A DNA stretch of 64,000 nt from Humulus lupulus (GCF_963169125.1 NC_084794.1:228095409-228159408), one strand, 5' to 3'; positions 32,339 to 45,440 are shown, counted from the first letter of the stretch. Notes: generated from the sequence alone by a model not told the origin. Made by a program: numbers and translations.

Positions 32339-34560
32339 ATGGCCACCGCGAACAACCCAGGAGCTGGTGGGCGACCATTGCCCCAAATATCTGAGGAGCA
32401 AACTCTTCACACTGAAGATTACCCATGGAGGCTTGGGAAACAACCAATGATAGACCACGAACCAGACGAGGGGAGGGCATCATCTCACTCCTAGGGGTCT
32501 CCTGCTCCCAGGCCTGACAAGGACCTTTATTATAATCCTAAGAGGTACATTCCCATCGTGGAACTGGAGAATCGCCAACTGCGTCAGTAATTGGTAGAGG
32601 CCACAAGGCACAATGAAGAATTGGCCAGGCAGGCCGCTGAGGTCCAGGCACCACCCCGAAGGCCCAAAGGACGTCCCTACGGGAGCATGGACGCTAGGAG
32701 GGCCGAACAAGGGGCTCATTAGGCCCAGCCAAGGTCCAGGGCAAACATTGGTAGGAATACTCAAGCCAATACTACTGGCAACCCGACAGTGGAGGTAACT
32801 ATAGGAACAGGGAATAACCAAGCTCCCCCAGCAGCTCGGAGCTCTAGCCTTGAATCTGTTAGGAATAACTCGAAACCAGTCCGGGCCAATTTTGGGCTTT
32901 CCAGGCCCAACAATGGGAGACCACCACCATCGCCTATAAGGCATCTGACATCTCCTATAAGACACCCATCACCACTCCGAGAGACACCCCAACCAGCTCC
33001 TCATAGGAACCGGGCAGGGGATCCTGCACCACAAAGGTCATCTCGTAGTGACAGCCGAGACAGGAATCGTCGAACTAGACCCGGACACGGGGGAGAGTGA
33101 GAGGTGACCCAAAGACAGGGCTGCCCAACCAGCGGGAAGCCACATTTCAAGATCACAAACAACTAGAACAAGAGGGTTGGTGGAAGATCCACCTCATAAC
33201 CATCGAGCCCATCAACCAGAAAGAAACATTAGTTTTATGAGTGGGAGCTTAGACCTCACTCGGTCTGTAAGCGTATATGATACTGAACCCAGGAGTACTG
33301 GGACTTATGACAATAATCCTGATCTTTGAGATCATCTGAACAAGAACTGGGGGCAGGCCAATCCCGCGAATCCTGATTTACACGATCATCTGAACAGCCG
33401 AAAGGAACCTGTGCAACTAGTACATGGGAATCAATATAACCCTATGCTGGCGAAGGGAGCTGGAGTTTTTATAAACAATAACCAGCTACCCGAAGCACAA
33501 TCTCAGCCTCCAGTGGACTTAGTCCAGGAGAGAATTAATCAGCTCGAAAGAGCGCTCAGGCTCCTTCAGGATGAAAGGAACAGGGACAAGACCGACGACT
33601 TCGATGAGGAGCTCGAGTCTTTCGCTCCACATATTTCAAACACACCATTCCCTCATGGGTTCAAGATAACCCACGTAACTCCATTTGACAAGAACTCAGA
33701 CCCATACAGCCACCTGAGCACATTTGATACCATCATGTGAGCCAACAACGTTGGCTACGAGCTCAGGTGCATGTTATTTCCAACCACTTTGATAGAACCA
33801 ACAAAATACTGGTTCAAAAAATTCAGAAGACATTCAATCTCATCTTGGGTTAGTTGGCTAAGGAATTCAAAAAATAGTTCAAAGCCATGGTAGGAGTCAG
33901 GCCTAAAGCTTCGACCTTGACTAATGTCAGACAACATCCGGGAGAATCATTAAAAAGTTACCTCGCGAGGTTTAACATAGAGGTGGCACGAGCCTGGAAC
34001 GTCAATGACAATGGTCATCTTATGGTCGCCCGAGTTGTTATATTACCAGGAAGTCCTCTTTGGGATGATATGCAGAGAAACCCGATAAGAACAATAACTG
34101 AGTTCAACAAAAAAACTTAGAGATTCGTCAATGTAGAGGAGGTGAGGCCATCATTAAAACTGACCCCTCAGTCCACAATAACTACAATGATGAATGTTAA
34201 CTCAGCCTCAACCTCGGCTATCCCATCAATGTCTCAACCCTCAGGAGATAACGATTCAAAGAGGAAGAAAAATGAAGGGAATAACCCAGAGGCAAACTGG
34301 GGGAAAAAGAATAAGGGAGCAGGTATTTCTCCATTTATACAGTTTACACTGAGCTCAATGAGACTCAGGAAAATATCTTTCTTACAAATGAGAATCAGGT
34401 CCCATTTAGACGACCTGACCCAATGCAAAATCAAAAGTGAAAGAGAGATTCCAACAAGTACTGCAGATTCCACCGGGACGTCGGACATACCATTGATGAG
34501 TCCCGACAACTGAAAGACAAGATCGAATGCTTAATCTCAAGAGGATATTTCAAACAGTAT
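32339..34560 (+). pseudogene. gag of element B
   Basis: It starts at ATG 32339 (MATANNPGAGGRPLPQISEE). The linker is rich in Pro/Arg/Asn (32789-33100). The capsid-like block is 33411-33740 and beyond (PHGFKITHVTPF, DPYSHLSTFDTIM, ELRCMLFPTT); 33887-34120 holds PGESLKSYLARFNIEVARAW. The Cys/His motif is YCRFHRDVGHT near 34460. At least eight stops or frameshifts break it. It is the best internal reference for copy A at 1-1710. Confidence 0.85.
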
Positions 34561-34689
34561 GTAAGAAACTGGAATACCAATCAAGCGTCGTCTAGACAGA
34601 GGGCAGCGTCTGCGCAACCTACCCAGCAGAATAACAATCCTCGAGCAAGGGAGGATGATCGACCTCCCCCAATAGATGGGGAGGATGTG

Positions 34690-35422
34690 GTAACCATCTC
34701 TAGGGGGACCGCACCTTGCCGGATCAAGCAGAAATGCCTAGAAGAGATGTGTAAATGAGCTCAAAACTAGATACGATTCTCCCTACGAACCTTAACCACG
34801 AGCTCCAAAGCTACAAAAGGTTGAATCTCAACCCGTTACTTTTACAGAAGAAGATGTCTGACATGTCCAGTTTCTGCATAACAATCCCCTGGTCATCACA
34901 CTTCAGCTCGCGAACAAAAAGGTGTGTAGAGTCCTGATAGATAATGGAAGCTCTGTCAATATCCTTTATAAGGCAACTTTAGAAAAGATGGGACTCACGC
35001 TTAGAGATTTGAAAGCCTGTCCAACAGCGTTGTATGGATTTTCAAGGGAAGGGATTGCTTGTACGAGATCCATCAAACTCCCCGTAACCTTGGCAAACTA
35101 TCAAATCTCGATGACCAAGATGATGGAGTTCATGGTGGTGGACACCCCGTTAACCTACAACGTATTGCTCGGGAGACCAACCCTGATTGGGATGGGGGCA
35201 GTGTCGTCTATTAGGCATTTGGCCATCAAATTCCCAACGTCTAGTGGCATCGGGACGCTGAAGGGAGACCAGCTCGCTGCACGGGAATGCTATATCATTT
35301 CCATGAGGGGGAAGAACCAAACAAGTGCACAAGCACTTGTGGTTATTCGAGAGATGAACGAATCCGTCTTCGAGATAGAAGAAGAGATTGATCCTAGGGT
35401 TGAAGAAAGGGTCGATCTCTAA
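34690..35422 (+). pseudogene. Protease region of element B
   Basis: The frame 34922-35422 contains LIDNGSSVNILYKATLEKMG and LLGRPTLIGMG, the two conserved blocks of the aspartic protease. It ends in SVFEIEEEIDPRVEERVDL and TAA/TAG, as in element C. The upstream part (34750-34920) has shifted frame. Confidence 0.83.
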
Positions 35423-38400
35423 CCATTGGAGGATCTTGAAGAAGTGAAGCTAGATGAGAAAGATATCACGAGGGTGGTAAAAATAGGGAAAAATCTTTCC
35501 AGAAATGCAAAATAGCAATTAACTTTCTTTTTGAGAGAAAACTAGGATGTGTTTACATGGTCGCACTCGGATATGGTAGGGATTAGTCTGAGTGTTATGA
35601 GCCATGCACTCAACATAGATAAGAGCTTCCCCCCAAAGCAACAAAAAAGGAGGCTCCTGGACGATGATAGAAAGAAAGCCCTAAGAGAGGAGGTCGAAAG
35701 GTTAAAAGCAAATCGGTTTATCCGAGATGCCTTCTATCCTGATTGGATAGCCAACCCTATGCTGGTCTCGAAGCCCAACGGAAAGTGGTGAACCTACATT
35801 GACTATTCAAACCTCAATAAGGCATGTCCCAAGGATTGCTTTCCCTTGCCTCGAATCGACCAGCTCGTAGATGCCACTGCAGGCCACGACATCATGTCAT
35901 TTATGGACGCTTATTTTGGATATAACCAGTTAGCCATGCATGCACCCCACCAAGAACATACGAGCTTCATGACCGATAAAGGCTTGTATTGCTATAATGT
36001 AATGCCTTTCGGGCTCAAGAATGCAGGAGCCACATACCAAAGATTGGTCAATAGGATGTTCATTGAGCAGATTGGAAATAACATGGAAGTTTATGTGGAC
36101 GATATGTTAGTCAAGTCCCGAAATAACAATAACCATGTGCGCGATCTCGCTGAATGTTTTACTATGCTCTGAAAATACAATATGAGACTCAACCCACAAA
36201 AATTCTCATTCAGAGTATCCTCGGGTAAGTTTCTGGGATTCATAGTGAATGCTTAGGGTATAGAGGCCAATCCTGACAAGATCAAAGCTTAATTTACATG
36301 CCCTCACCTCGAAAACATAAAGATGTTCAGAGCTTAACTGGACAAATGGCGGCCTTAAGTAGGTTTATCTCAAAATCTACAGATTGGTGTCTTCCATTCT
36401 TTAATCTTTAGAGAGGGGGCAAGAAGTTTGAATGGTTGAATGAGTTTGAACTCACACTCCAACACCTTAAGAAGCACTTCGCCAAGCCACGGATCTTTTT
36501 TAAACCAATCGCATGGGAATTCTTATACTTATACCTTGCCACAACCGAGCATGCGATTAGTGCAGTACTTGTTTGGGAGGATAAGAAAGTACAAAGACCC
36601 GTATACTGTGTCAGCAAGAGGTTACTGTGGGAAGAATTGAGATACCCCTTAATGGAGAAATTGGCATTGAGCCTAATGAACGTATCTCGAAAGCTTCGAT
36701 CCTATTTCCAAGCACATCCTATCCATGTGTTAACTGATCAGCCATTAAGACAAGTATTGTCCAAACCTAAACCATCCGGGAGATTGTTAAAATGGGTTGT
36801 CGAGCTTGGACAGTTTGAGATTACATATCATCCTAGAACAACGATCAAAGGACAATCTGTGGCAGATTTCATTATCGAGTGTACAAGGATCTCCAACATG
36901 GAAGTCGTAGCCCCAGCCTGCGAGCTATGGAGACTTTACATTGATGGGTCCTCTAATGAAGATGGATCGGGGGTAAGAAGTATTCTAATCACCCCAACGG
37001 GAAATTGCTTCAACTCGGCGCTAAGGTTTGGCTTTGAGGCATCGAATAACGAGGCCGAGTACGAGGCGTTGTTAGCAGGTCTTCGGATAGCCACCGAGCT
37101 CAAAGGAAAAGCCATCCTCTACTACAGTGACTCACAATTGGTAGTTAACTAGGTCCTGGGTGAATATCAAGCTCATGTTGTAAAAATGGCAGCTTACCTG
37201 GAGAAAGTTAAGGCAACATTTGGGGGGTTTGAGTTCTACGCTATAGAAAAAATTCCTCGAGAACAAAATTTGAATGCAGATGCATTGGACAGGCTCGCCA
37301 CGACCAACGAAGCTGACACACTCAATGTGGTTCTAGTAGAATTCCTACTGTCCCCGAGCATAACCGATCCTGGGATAGAAGATGTAAACATGATTGACTC
37401 GCAACCCACCTGGATGACCCCGATAATCGACCACCTCGAAATCGGAAGTCTCCCAGCAGACCGGAACGAGGCTAGAATGCTTATGTACAAAATACCAAGA
37501 TACACCATTTTGGATGGAAAATTGTACAGAAGGGGATATTCCATTCCACTACTTAGGTGTGTAACTCCCCCCGAGACAAAGAATATTTTGGAAGAAATCC
37601 ATGAAGAATTTTGCGGAGACTACACCGGGGGGCATAGCTTGTCAGAAAAGGTGATTAGGCAAGGATATTTCTAGCCAACAGTCAAGGCAGACTCATTCGA
37701 GTACGTCAAACGTTGTGATAAGTGTCAACGAATCGCTTCGATACCGCGAGCTCCACCCACCGAGCTTACCATGATGAGCTCCCCATGGCCATTCATGATA
37801 TGGGGAATCGACTTCATAGGCTCCTTGCCAACTGAAAAGGGTGGAGTAAGATATGTTGTAGTCGTTGTCGACTATTTCATAAAATGGATGGAAGTTGAAC
37901 CCTTAGCAACCATCACCTCGAATTCGTAGTGAAAAACATCATCTGTAGATATGGGATGCCCAGGAAGCTTGTGTCGGATAATGGACCCAGTTTGACAGTG
38001 TTTTGTGTACACACTTTTGTGAAAAGAATGGGATAGTAAAAAGTTTTTCCTCCGTGGCCCATTCCCAAGAAAATGGCCAGGTCGAAGCAGTGAACAAGAC
38101 TTTAAAAAGTTATATGAAGAAAAGGCTAGAAGAAGCAAAGGGGAGATGGCCAGAAGAGCTGCCTCAAGTCCTATGGGCATATAGAACAACGGGGAGAACC
38201 TCGACGGGGGCATACACCTTTCTCTCTGGCTTATGGGTGCGAGGCCATGTTGCCCATCGAGGTCAAAATTCCAACCATAAGGCGCGATGCATATGACCAA
38301 ACCACAAACCAATCCCAGCTCGAAGAAAGTTTGGACCTCATTGAAGAAAGACGAGACGAAGCCCAGTTGAAAAATGCTGCATACCAACAAAGGGCTACGA

Positions 38401-38635
38401 GATATTTTAATAAGAAGTCCTGAGATAAGAAATTTGGATTGGGAGACTTGGTGTTAAGGCGCGTGTTTCTGGCCACACGAGACCCATCTGCTGGGGTGCT
38501 TAGGGCTAATTGGGAGGGACCCTATCAGATCGAGTCCATTATTCGACCTGGAGTTTATAAGCTGGCGAGGCTAAATGGGGGACTGGTTCCGCGAGCTTGG
38601 AATGGTGAACATCTATGACCTTATTATCAGTAATG
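35423..38635 (+). pseudogene. pol of element B: RT, two RNase H domains, integrase
   Basis: RT (35549-36172 and after): WIANPMLVSKPNGKW, FPLPRIDQLVDATAG, MPFGLKNAGATYQRL, catalytic YVDDMLVKS near 36093. Ty3-type RNase H 36436-36880 (HVLTDQPLRQVLSKP). Archaeal-type RNase H 36930-37300 ([46 protein letters not shown]). Integrase from about 37480 (CGDYTGGHSL, CDKCQRI, PHGL-type core with VVDYFIKWME, VSDNG) to about 38635 (YQIESIIRPGVYKLARLNGG). Stops occur at 35788, 36170, 37150 and 37672, with frameshifts near 37915-38000 and 38200-38300. It is non-functional. Confidence 0.9.
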
Positions 38636-39041
38636 TAGAAAGTTGTTTATTCGTTTTAACCAAGCGTGTATTTTATTTTTGCTTTTTATCAATAAAGTAC
38701 TGAATTTCATTCATATGTTGTATTTTTATTGTTATGCTTTTTTGCAAAAAAATCAATAATCTAATATTACAATCTTAGGATACTAAATGGGCATAAGTGG
38801 TATACAATCATACCATAGGCTCGAAAAAAATATAACATAATAAAAATTAACTCTAATAGCAATGTTTGGATTATTAACTCGACATGAAGAAAACAAAAAC
38901 AGTAAGTGTATGGATCATTAACCAAACACATGAACTAAATAAGTCTAGAACAAACCAGCAAAATCTAATCGATAGAAAAAAGTTGTAATTTTAGGTAAAC
39001 CAAATAAAAATCGTAAGTCAAAACTAGGGCTGGAAATTTTG
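38636..39041 (+). other. Non-coding spacer between integrase and antisense gene of element B
   Basis: It is AT-rich with a possible polyadenylation signal (AATAAA near 38690). It is the counterpart of the tandem-array region in element C but has no such array. No gene is seen. Confidence 0.6.
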
Positions 39042-41540
39042 TCAAATAAGTTTCGACCTCGCAACCTCGAGGCCATACTCCTTCAAAGTCGCCTCCAACT
39101 TGGACTCAAGCTCGGGAATCATTTTGACCTTTGCATCCTTTGCTTTAACTTCCAGACGAGATTTTTTGAGGTCGTCCTCAAGCCTTAGCTGGGCATCTCG
39201 GGCCTCCTGGGAAAGCGCTTTGCTTTCTGTAACCTCGCTATTCAGCAAGAAATTGTGATGAACAAAGGATATGAATGCCTACACAAATAAAAAAAAAATG
39301 AAAGGGTCAAGGTCAGCAAAACACAAATCAAAGTTAGCACAGGAGGTTAGGCAAAAATGACTAACCGAGGAAAATAGCTCGCCACTCTTGTCGAAAAGAG
39401 TGTTGGCATCTCGACAGGAAGTTAGGAATTCCCACTAGGGGGCCCCGAGGTTTCTGAAACTTTGACCCATGCGGGTCAAAGCATCAGAACTGAGGTTGAC
39501 TCCAGGGGTTCTAGCAGCACTTTCGACCACAAACTCGGGCACATAAGTCGAGATCGACAGAAAGCGGTCTCGTATGGGAGCATGGACTCGACTCGCTTGG
39601 GCAACAGGGGGAGGCACGACCTCGAAAGGTGCTGTGGGCTCGGTGTCATGGCTTGGGTCTAATGGCATCTGGGCCGGGGGGACCACCTTAGTCTTCTTGG
39701 ATACCTTGGAGGGACGACCTCCTTTCTGGGACACTCTTTGGCGTTTGTTCGCCCTCGAGGCCACATGCTTGTTGAGAACATTGTCCAAGTATTTATACAT
39801 GTCACCTGAGAAACAGAAGATTGTATGTAAGCAATCGAAGAAGGTTATTATAAGAAAAAAGACTCCAAGATAAAAGAAACCTAACTAGTACTTTCGGTCG
39901 AGCTTGAGCTCGGGGACCAAGAAATCCCCCTGTCTTTAGATGACTCTAGGGGAGTACCTTCTCTATAAGTGGGGGATAGTCTTGAAAGGTCCCTATATAC
40001 GTTGGTCTCATACTATACAACTACCCTATCCCAGACCTCATTTAACCTACACATGGTCTGATATTTTCCTGGCCAGCTATCGAACCTACGGACTCTAAGG
40101 TCAACCCTCGACCATGCTAAGAAGTTATCCCTAGGGTCCTCGAATAGGATCATTACGTCGGGCTCATGCTTAAGTAATAACGGAGACCACATGGAGTGAT
40201 CCAACACTACTTTACGTCCATCCGGCGAGCTCATTGAGGCCTTGTCGTGGGCTTCATTGCCCGAGACTGGTCGCTCGTGTAGACGAAAGACAATTGCATG
40301 GGGTTGCGAGCCCGAAGGCCTCCTCGTGGGGGAAGTTTAGCGGTGGGGATTGGCACATCTTCCCACCTTGAGTATTTGCGAATCCCCGAATCATCTGTGG
40401 ACTCACCTTCACCTAAGAGGCTATAAGCTTAGAGCTTGTCATCATGGAGGAGATAAGTGAGGGACCTTCGATCGTAAAGGAGTTGGAGAATTGTTGCCCT
40501 ATGTTCTTTCATGGCCTTTTTTTGGAGTAGGTCGGTGATAGGTGGCTGCAGACTAGAATGGATTAAATATTTTGAGCTCAAACTGTTCAAAGGAAAATAG
40601 AAATGGTGTGTTACTTACGAATGCATTGGAATGAGTATAATTGGGAAGGAGTGAGCCCATTCGTACAGAAGAAGATCGTCTTGAAATTTGGAGGATGGTT
40701 TGGAATGTCCTCGAACAACTTCTTCTCCTTCCGATAGCTTGATAGGTAGTAGATCCCATCTCCTCTGTGAGCTCGAGAAGGGTTATTCTTAAGGCAAAAG
40801 AGATACAATATCTTTTGTGTTGAAGGCCCTTCCCACTTCGTTTCGTGGTATGGCGACCTTAGGGCTGACAAAACTCTAAAAAAGTTGGTCTGGAGTTGGA
40901 AGGGGGTGAGGCCGGCATAGTCCAAGAAATTTTTAAAGTAGCTCTTCAGGGGCAACAAGGCCCCAGCCCTAATGTACTCGCAGCTCCAAGCGGCGAGCTT
41001 GACCTTACGATCGGGATTGCCATCTCTTGGGGCATAGCAACTCCTTTCGTTGGAGGTTGCAGGATGGCACATCAGCGTACCAAAAAGCTTAAGGCCATGA
41101 TAGGCTAGCAGCTCAAAAATATGACCGGTGGAAGTAACTGAGCTCTAGTAGTGCTTAGCCTCAAAAAACCCCTTCTTCAAGGTAGGGACTGAGGGAGCCT
41201 GGGAGGTGGTTGGACATATTAAGGTATCCTCCATTAGGGTGAATAAAATCTCACCAGGTGGAAAGGCTACGGTGACTTTAAGTTTGGGATCTAGTGGAAT
41301 AGGTCTGATCTCAGGACCTGGGTCGAGCTAGACTGCGACTTAGAGTCTCTTTCTTTTGCTTTCCTCGACCTCGTCGATTTGGCGTCGGAAGTGAGCTTGT
41401 ATGTCTTCATGTTCGCACCATTCTTTGTGCTTGCAAATTAGTCGTTGATTTCGCGTGAATGGCGATTCAGGACTGAGAGTTGATGAATCGTAAGGGATGG
41501 CAAGCTCGGTCCCCCACCAATTCTCTCAAGACTGCGACAT
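39042..41540 (-). pseudogene. Antisense spliced gene of element B
   Basis: The likely start is ATG 41540 (MSQS then a stop, ENWWGTELAIPYD). The conserved domain is at 41072-40619: LAAWSCEYIRAGALLPLKSY, LTPFQLQTNFFRVLSALR, ILYLFCLKNNPSRAHRGDGI. This matches element C's antisense product block for block. Intron 40618-40546 restores the frame into PPITDLLQKKAMKEHRAT. A middle exon with many stops (40545-39880) follows. After an acceptor near 39813 comes the basic exon MYKYLDNVLNKHVASRANKR (39800-39365). The last exon is a coiled coil (SEVTESKALSQEARDAQLRL, 39280-39042). It is decayed by at least eight stops. The role is unknown; the domain resembles plant 'putative gypsy type transposon' proteins. 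Confidence 0.75.
40546..40618 (-). other. Coding intron of the element B antisense gene (73 bp)
   Basis: The donor is C|GTAAGTAA and the acceptor TCTGCAG|C. Position and phase match the element C intron at 26781-26863. Confidence 0.75.
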
Positions 41541-42111
41541 CTAACAAGAAAGAAAAAGGTGAGGGCCCTTAATTTTAAATAATGGAAAATTTATCTTGAT
41601 AAATCGAGTTTGAAAGCTTGAGATAATGAGATTGACTCAATCGAGATTGAAGGCTTGAAAGGGCAAGATTGACTCAGATGTCTATTCCAAACTATTGTAA
41701 AGTTCGGGCATCGAGAGTGCACCCATGCAAGAGTGGGATGGATACTATCAATTTAAAACAAAAGAGAATCCTGGATTTCCAGGGAAAAAGTTGGCAGTTA
41801 CCCAAAAAGGCTATGTTTTTGGGATTCGTGCATTAAAACCCTAATCCAATACCCTATTTCTTAAGCCACACGAAACTTACAATTGAAAATATCCCATAAC
41901 CAGAAAAACTTCATTTTTATGTGTTTATACCAAAAAAAATTTGGGGTTTAAACCATGATTCTAATCACCCCAAATCTACCCAAATCACAAACCTGCCTAA
42001 TGCAAGGGTGGAGCCTTAAAAATCTGGTACAAACCAGAAGACCATTATCTGGAACAAATGGAATGAAAAAAAAAAGAGAGAAGAATACTAGAGAAAGATC
42101 AGAGGTCTTAC
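41541..42111 (-). other. Predicted 5' UTR intron of the element B antisense gene
   Basis: The donor is GTAAGACC at 42111 and the acceptor TTGTTAG ends at 41541, directly before the ATG. It is comparable with 27548-28080 in element C. Confidence 0.6.
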
Positions 42112-42301
42112 ACAAATTGGAGTGAGGATACAAGGAGATTGTCGACTGAAGAAGCAGAAGCAAGGATGATCCCACAGAGTCGAATGTGTTGGAATGGCTT
42201 TGTTTTTTCGGCTAGAGAACATGCAAAGAAATTCTGGATTTTTCTTTTTGGTTTGAGCTTTTTGAAGAGTAAAGGTGAAGAATGAGGAAGAAGAGGGGTG
42301 T

Positions 42302-42312
42302 GTATATATACG
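42302..42312 (-). promoter_or_regulatory. TATA box of the antisense gene in element B
   Basis: GTATATATACA on the minus strand, followed by a CT-rich leader (CCCCTCTTCTTCC), about 770 bp from the start codon. The first non-coding exon would run from about 42275 to 42112. Confidence 0.6.
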
Positions 42313-42569
42313 TCAAAGAGGGATGTCAAAGGTCGAAAAGATCTGGGCCCTCTATTTGGATTGAAAAAGGATCTGATGGGTGGGGTTTAATTTTAACATT
42401 GGCGGCAAAAAGGTCCTAGGAAAGGACATGTGCGGGAATAGAGAGTACTTGAGTACTCCTAGTGTGCAATCCCCAGGTGATGCGTGTCCACACTCGAGTG
42501 TGGTAGGTGGCACGTTTTTCTAAAAGTGGAGTTCAAAAGTTTCCTTCTCATAAGATTTGAACCAACACT

Positions 42570-42584
42570 TTTGAGGGGGCAAAA
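42570..42584 (+). other. Polypurine tract of element B
   Basis: TTTGAGGGGGCAAAA directly before the 3' LTR. Confidence 0.8.
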
Positions 42585-43361
42585 TGTTACACCAAAATTT
42601 CGAGAATGAATAAGTGAGTCTCGAAATGTAGGCTCGTAAAGTGTAAGTTTTTAGATAACAAGCAGTGGATGAATACTTGTAAAAATTTGCATGATTCCTG
42701 ACTTGTTCTTGTTGGCGATCGAGCACAAGTTTAAAAGGGTCGAGCTTAAGCTTCAAGCTCGAAAGAACGAATCTTCTCTGATTCACATGGGTGTTATTCG
42801 AGCCTTAGTTTTAAGCTCGAAGATGTTGGTCCCCGAAGATTGAGATTGATGAAACCACTGGCTAAGGAGGAGGCTGACTGGAATAGCGAGCTCGAAGTAC
42901 TAGTCAATCTCGAAAGCGTGTTAACCTTGCATTCGAGGTTAGCAACGCGGTTGGCACACGACAATTGTTAGGAAATCCCTATTCCTTATGGATTTGTTGT
43001 TATCTGGTATTAAATCCCAATTATCATGTGATATTGTGCATTTGATGTATTTATTTATATTTATTTCAAATTTGAATAATTGATTGTAATTTCCCTGAAT
43101 TAGTGGAAGATATTCTCCAAACCAGGCCTATAAATGGCCGGTATTTTTCATTTGTAGGCACACACAATATTGTACTGAGAATATATCTTTGGAATTGCTC
43201 TGTGAAAGCTTTGTGAGAGTATTACGAATAAATAATATTGACTCGTAGACTATGTAGATTTTAACTGCTGAACCACGTAAAAATCCTACTGTTATTTTCT
43301 TATTTTCTAAATCTTTGTTTAGTACTCTTTAGATTTAAGTTGACGAAAAGCGGCGTCAACA
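42585..43361 (+). repeat. 3' LTR of element B (777 bp)
   Basis: It starts TGTTACACC and ends GGCGTCAACA. A TATA box lies near 43129. It matches the solo LTR at 44681-45440 along its length and the partial 5' LTR at 31910-32268. Confidence 0.93.
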
Positions 43362-43807
43362 AATATAAATTTAAATGTTACAAAATATTATTACGACAAT
43401 ACTATATAATTCTAATTTTTTACTAAATATATTAATATGAATTCAAATATTATAAATATTATTATAATAATAATATTTAATACAAAACTAGATATTTAAT
43501 ACTTTTATTAATATAAATTTAAATATTATAAAATATCATTATAATAATATATAATACATAATCTTAATTTTTATTCAAAAAAATTATTATTTATATTTAA
43601 AAAAGTTATCATATTATATATATATATATATTAAAAATCATAAACAATGTTTTGGTTTAATTTTTCATTATGTCCTTTTTTTATATATAATATTATTTAT
43701 TTATTTATTTAAAATTTATCTGACAATGATACAAATTTAATAAAATTAATTAATAAATTCTATAAATAAAACTAAGCAAACGTGTATTGCACGTTATTTG
43801 TATCTAG
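43362..43807 (+). mobile_element. Helitron-like 3' portion, AT-rich
   Basis: It ends in hairpin AACGTG-TATTG-CACGTT (43779-43795), then eight bases and CTAG (43804-43807). A subterminal hairpin followed by CTRR is the usual Helitron 3' end. There is no coding capacity. The body consists of AT-rich phrases shared with 43814-44672. The 5' end is not defined because element B abuts it. Confidence 0.55.
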
Positions 43808-43813
43808 TATATA

Positions 43814-44672
43814 TCTTCTATATAAAAAAAATGTGTATATAACAGAAATACTTGATTTTAAATGTTTGATTTGTTAACTTTAATAGAATATTCTAAATAT
43901 TCAATAGAATATATTTTTAAAACTAACTTAAAAATATATATTTATCAATTATATTAATATAAATTCAAATATTATAAAATATTATTATTATAATGATATT
44001 TAATATAATAATATAGATAATAATTATATTAATATAAATTAAAATTCAATGTTATAAAACATCATTATTATAATAATATATAATACAAGACCAGATATTT
44101 AATAACTATAAATGTGATAATATATTATTATGATAATAATATATAATCCTAATTTTTTAGTAATTATATTAATAAAAATTTAAATACTATAAAATAATAA
44201 TAATATTATTATTATAATATTTAATACAAGATTAGATATTTAATACTTATATCAATATAAATTTAAATATTATAAAATATCATTATAATAATATATAATA
44301 CATAATCTTAATTTTTATTAAAAATTGATCATTTATGTTTAAAAAGATTATTATATTATAAATATATATTTAAAAATAATAATAAACAGTGTTCTAGTTT
44401 AATTTTTCATTTAATATGTTTATATCATCAACAAAATGCTCAATCGACATCCGAAAACAAATGTCATGGCCGGAGCTAGATTTGTCAGAAATCAGAAGAA
44501 AAAAAAAAAAGTTCCTCGCTGGAGGGATTAGCTATCTCAAAGCACGTGCCCTCTCTTACCAAAGATTCTTTTATATATAATATTGTTTATTTAATACAAA
44601 TTTAATAAAAATAATTAATAAGTTCTATAAATAAAACTAAGAAAACGTGCATTTCACGTTGCTTGTATCTAA
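43814..44672 (+). mobile_element. Non-autonomous Helitron-like element
   Basis: The possible 5' end is TCTTCTATATAAAA at 43814. The 3' end has the hairpin AACGTG-CATTT-CACGTT (44644-44660) and CTAA at 44669-44672. The last 80 bp (…AATTAATAAGTTCTATAAAT…) match 43726-43807 and 57783-57864. About 860 bp, no gene. Confidence 0.55.
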
Positions 44673-44680
44673 TATATATA

Positions 44681-45440
44681 TGATACATCCAAATTTCGAG
44701 GATGAATAAATGAGCATCGAAATGTAGGCTCGTAAATCATAAGCTTGAAAATAACAAGCAGTGGTTGAACACTTGTATAAATATGTATGATTTCTGACCT
44801 GTTTTTGTTAGCGATCAGGCACAAGTTTAAAGGTTTGAGCTTAAGCTTCAAGCTCGAGAGAAAGAATCTTCTCTGCCGCGTGTGGGTGTTATTCGAGCCT
44901 TAATTGCAAGCTCGAGGGCATTGGTCTCCGAAGATTGAGTTCGATGAAACCACCAGCTGAGGAGTAGGCTGACCGAAATAACAAGCTCGAATGTATATCG
45001 ATCTCGAAAGCACGTTAACCTTGCATTCGAGATCAACAACGCGTTTTGTGCATGACAGTTGTTAGGAAATCTCTATTCCTTAGGGATTTATTGTTATCTG
45101 ATAATTAAATCCCAATTATCATGGGATATTATGTATGTAATGTATATATTTGCAGTTATTTCAAATTTGAATAATTAATTGTAACTTCCCTAAATTAGTG
45201 GAAGATATTCACCTGACCAAACCTATAAATAGCCTGGTATTTTTCATTTGGGGACACACACAAATTGATACTAAGAATACTCTATTGAATTCCTCTGCGA
45301 AAGCTTTGAGAGAGTATTACGAATAAATAATATTGACTCGTGGACTATGCAGATTTTATCTATAGAACCATGTAAAAATTCTACTGTTCTTTTCTTATTT
45401 TTTGAAATTCTGTTTAGTACTCTTCAAATTTAAGTTGACA
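44681..45440 (+). repeat. Solo LTR of the element B family
   Basis: It starts TGATACATCC and ends AAGTTGACA. It aligns with 42585-43361 throughout, with a short deletion at the right end between two GTTGAC/GTCAAC-like words. ATATA flanks both sides (44676-44680 and 45441-45445), consistent with a 5 bp target duplication, though the flank is low complexity. It arose by LTR-LTR recombination or gene conversion, both standard. Confidence 0.85.

Larger units (their letters stand above)
31910..43361 (+). mobile_element. Tat-lineage Ty3/gypsy retrotransposon B (5' LTR truncated)
   Basis: It has a partial 5' LTR (31910-32268), primer site, gag, protease, RT, two RNase H domains, integrase, an antisense gene, polypurine tract and a full 777 bp 3' LTR (42585-43361). 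The order is the same as in element C, but sequences differ widely, so it is another family of the same lineage. The first 418 bp of the 5' LTR are missing at the E junction. Many stops and frameshifts are present. A solo LTR of the same family lies at 44681-45440 and fragments at 1-1710 and 5923-6436. Confidence 0.92.
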
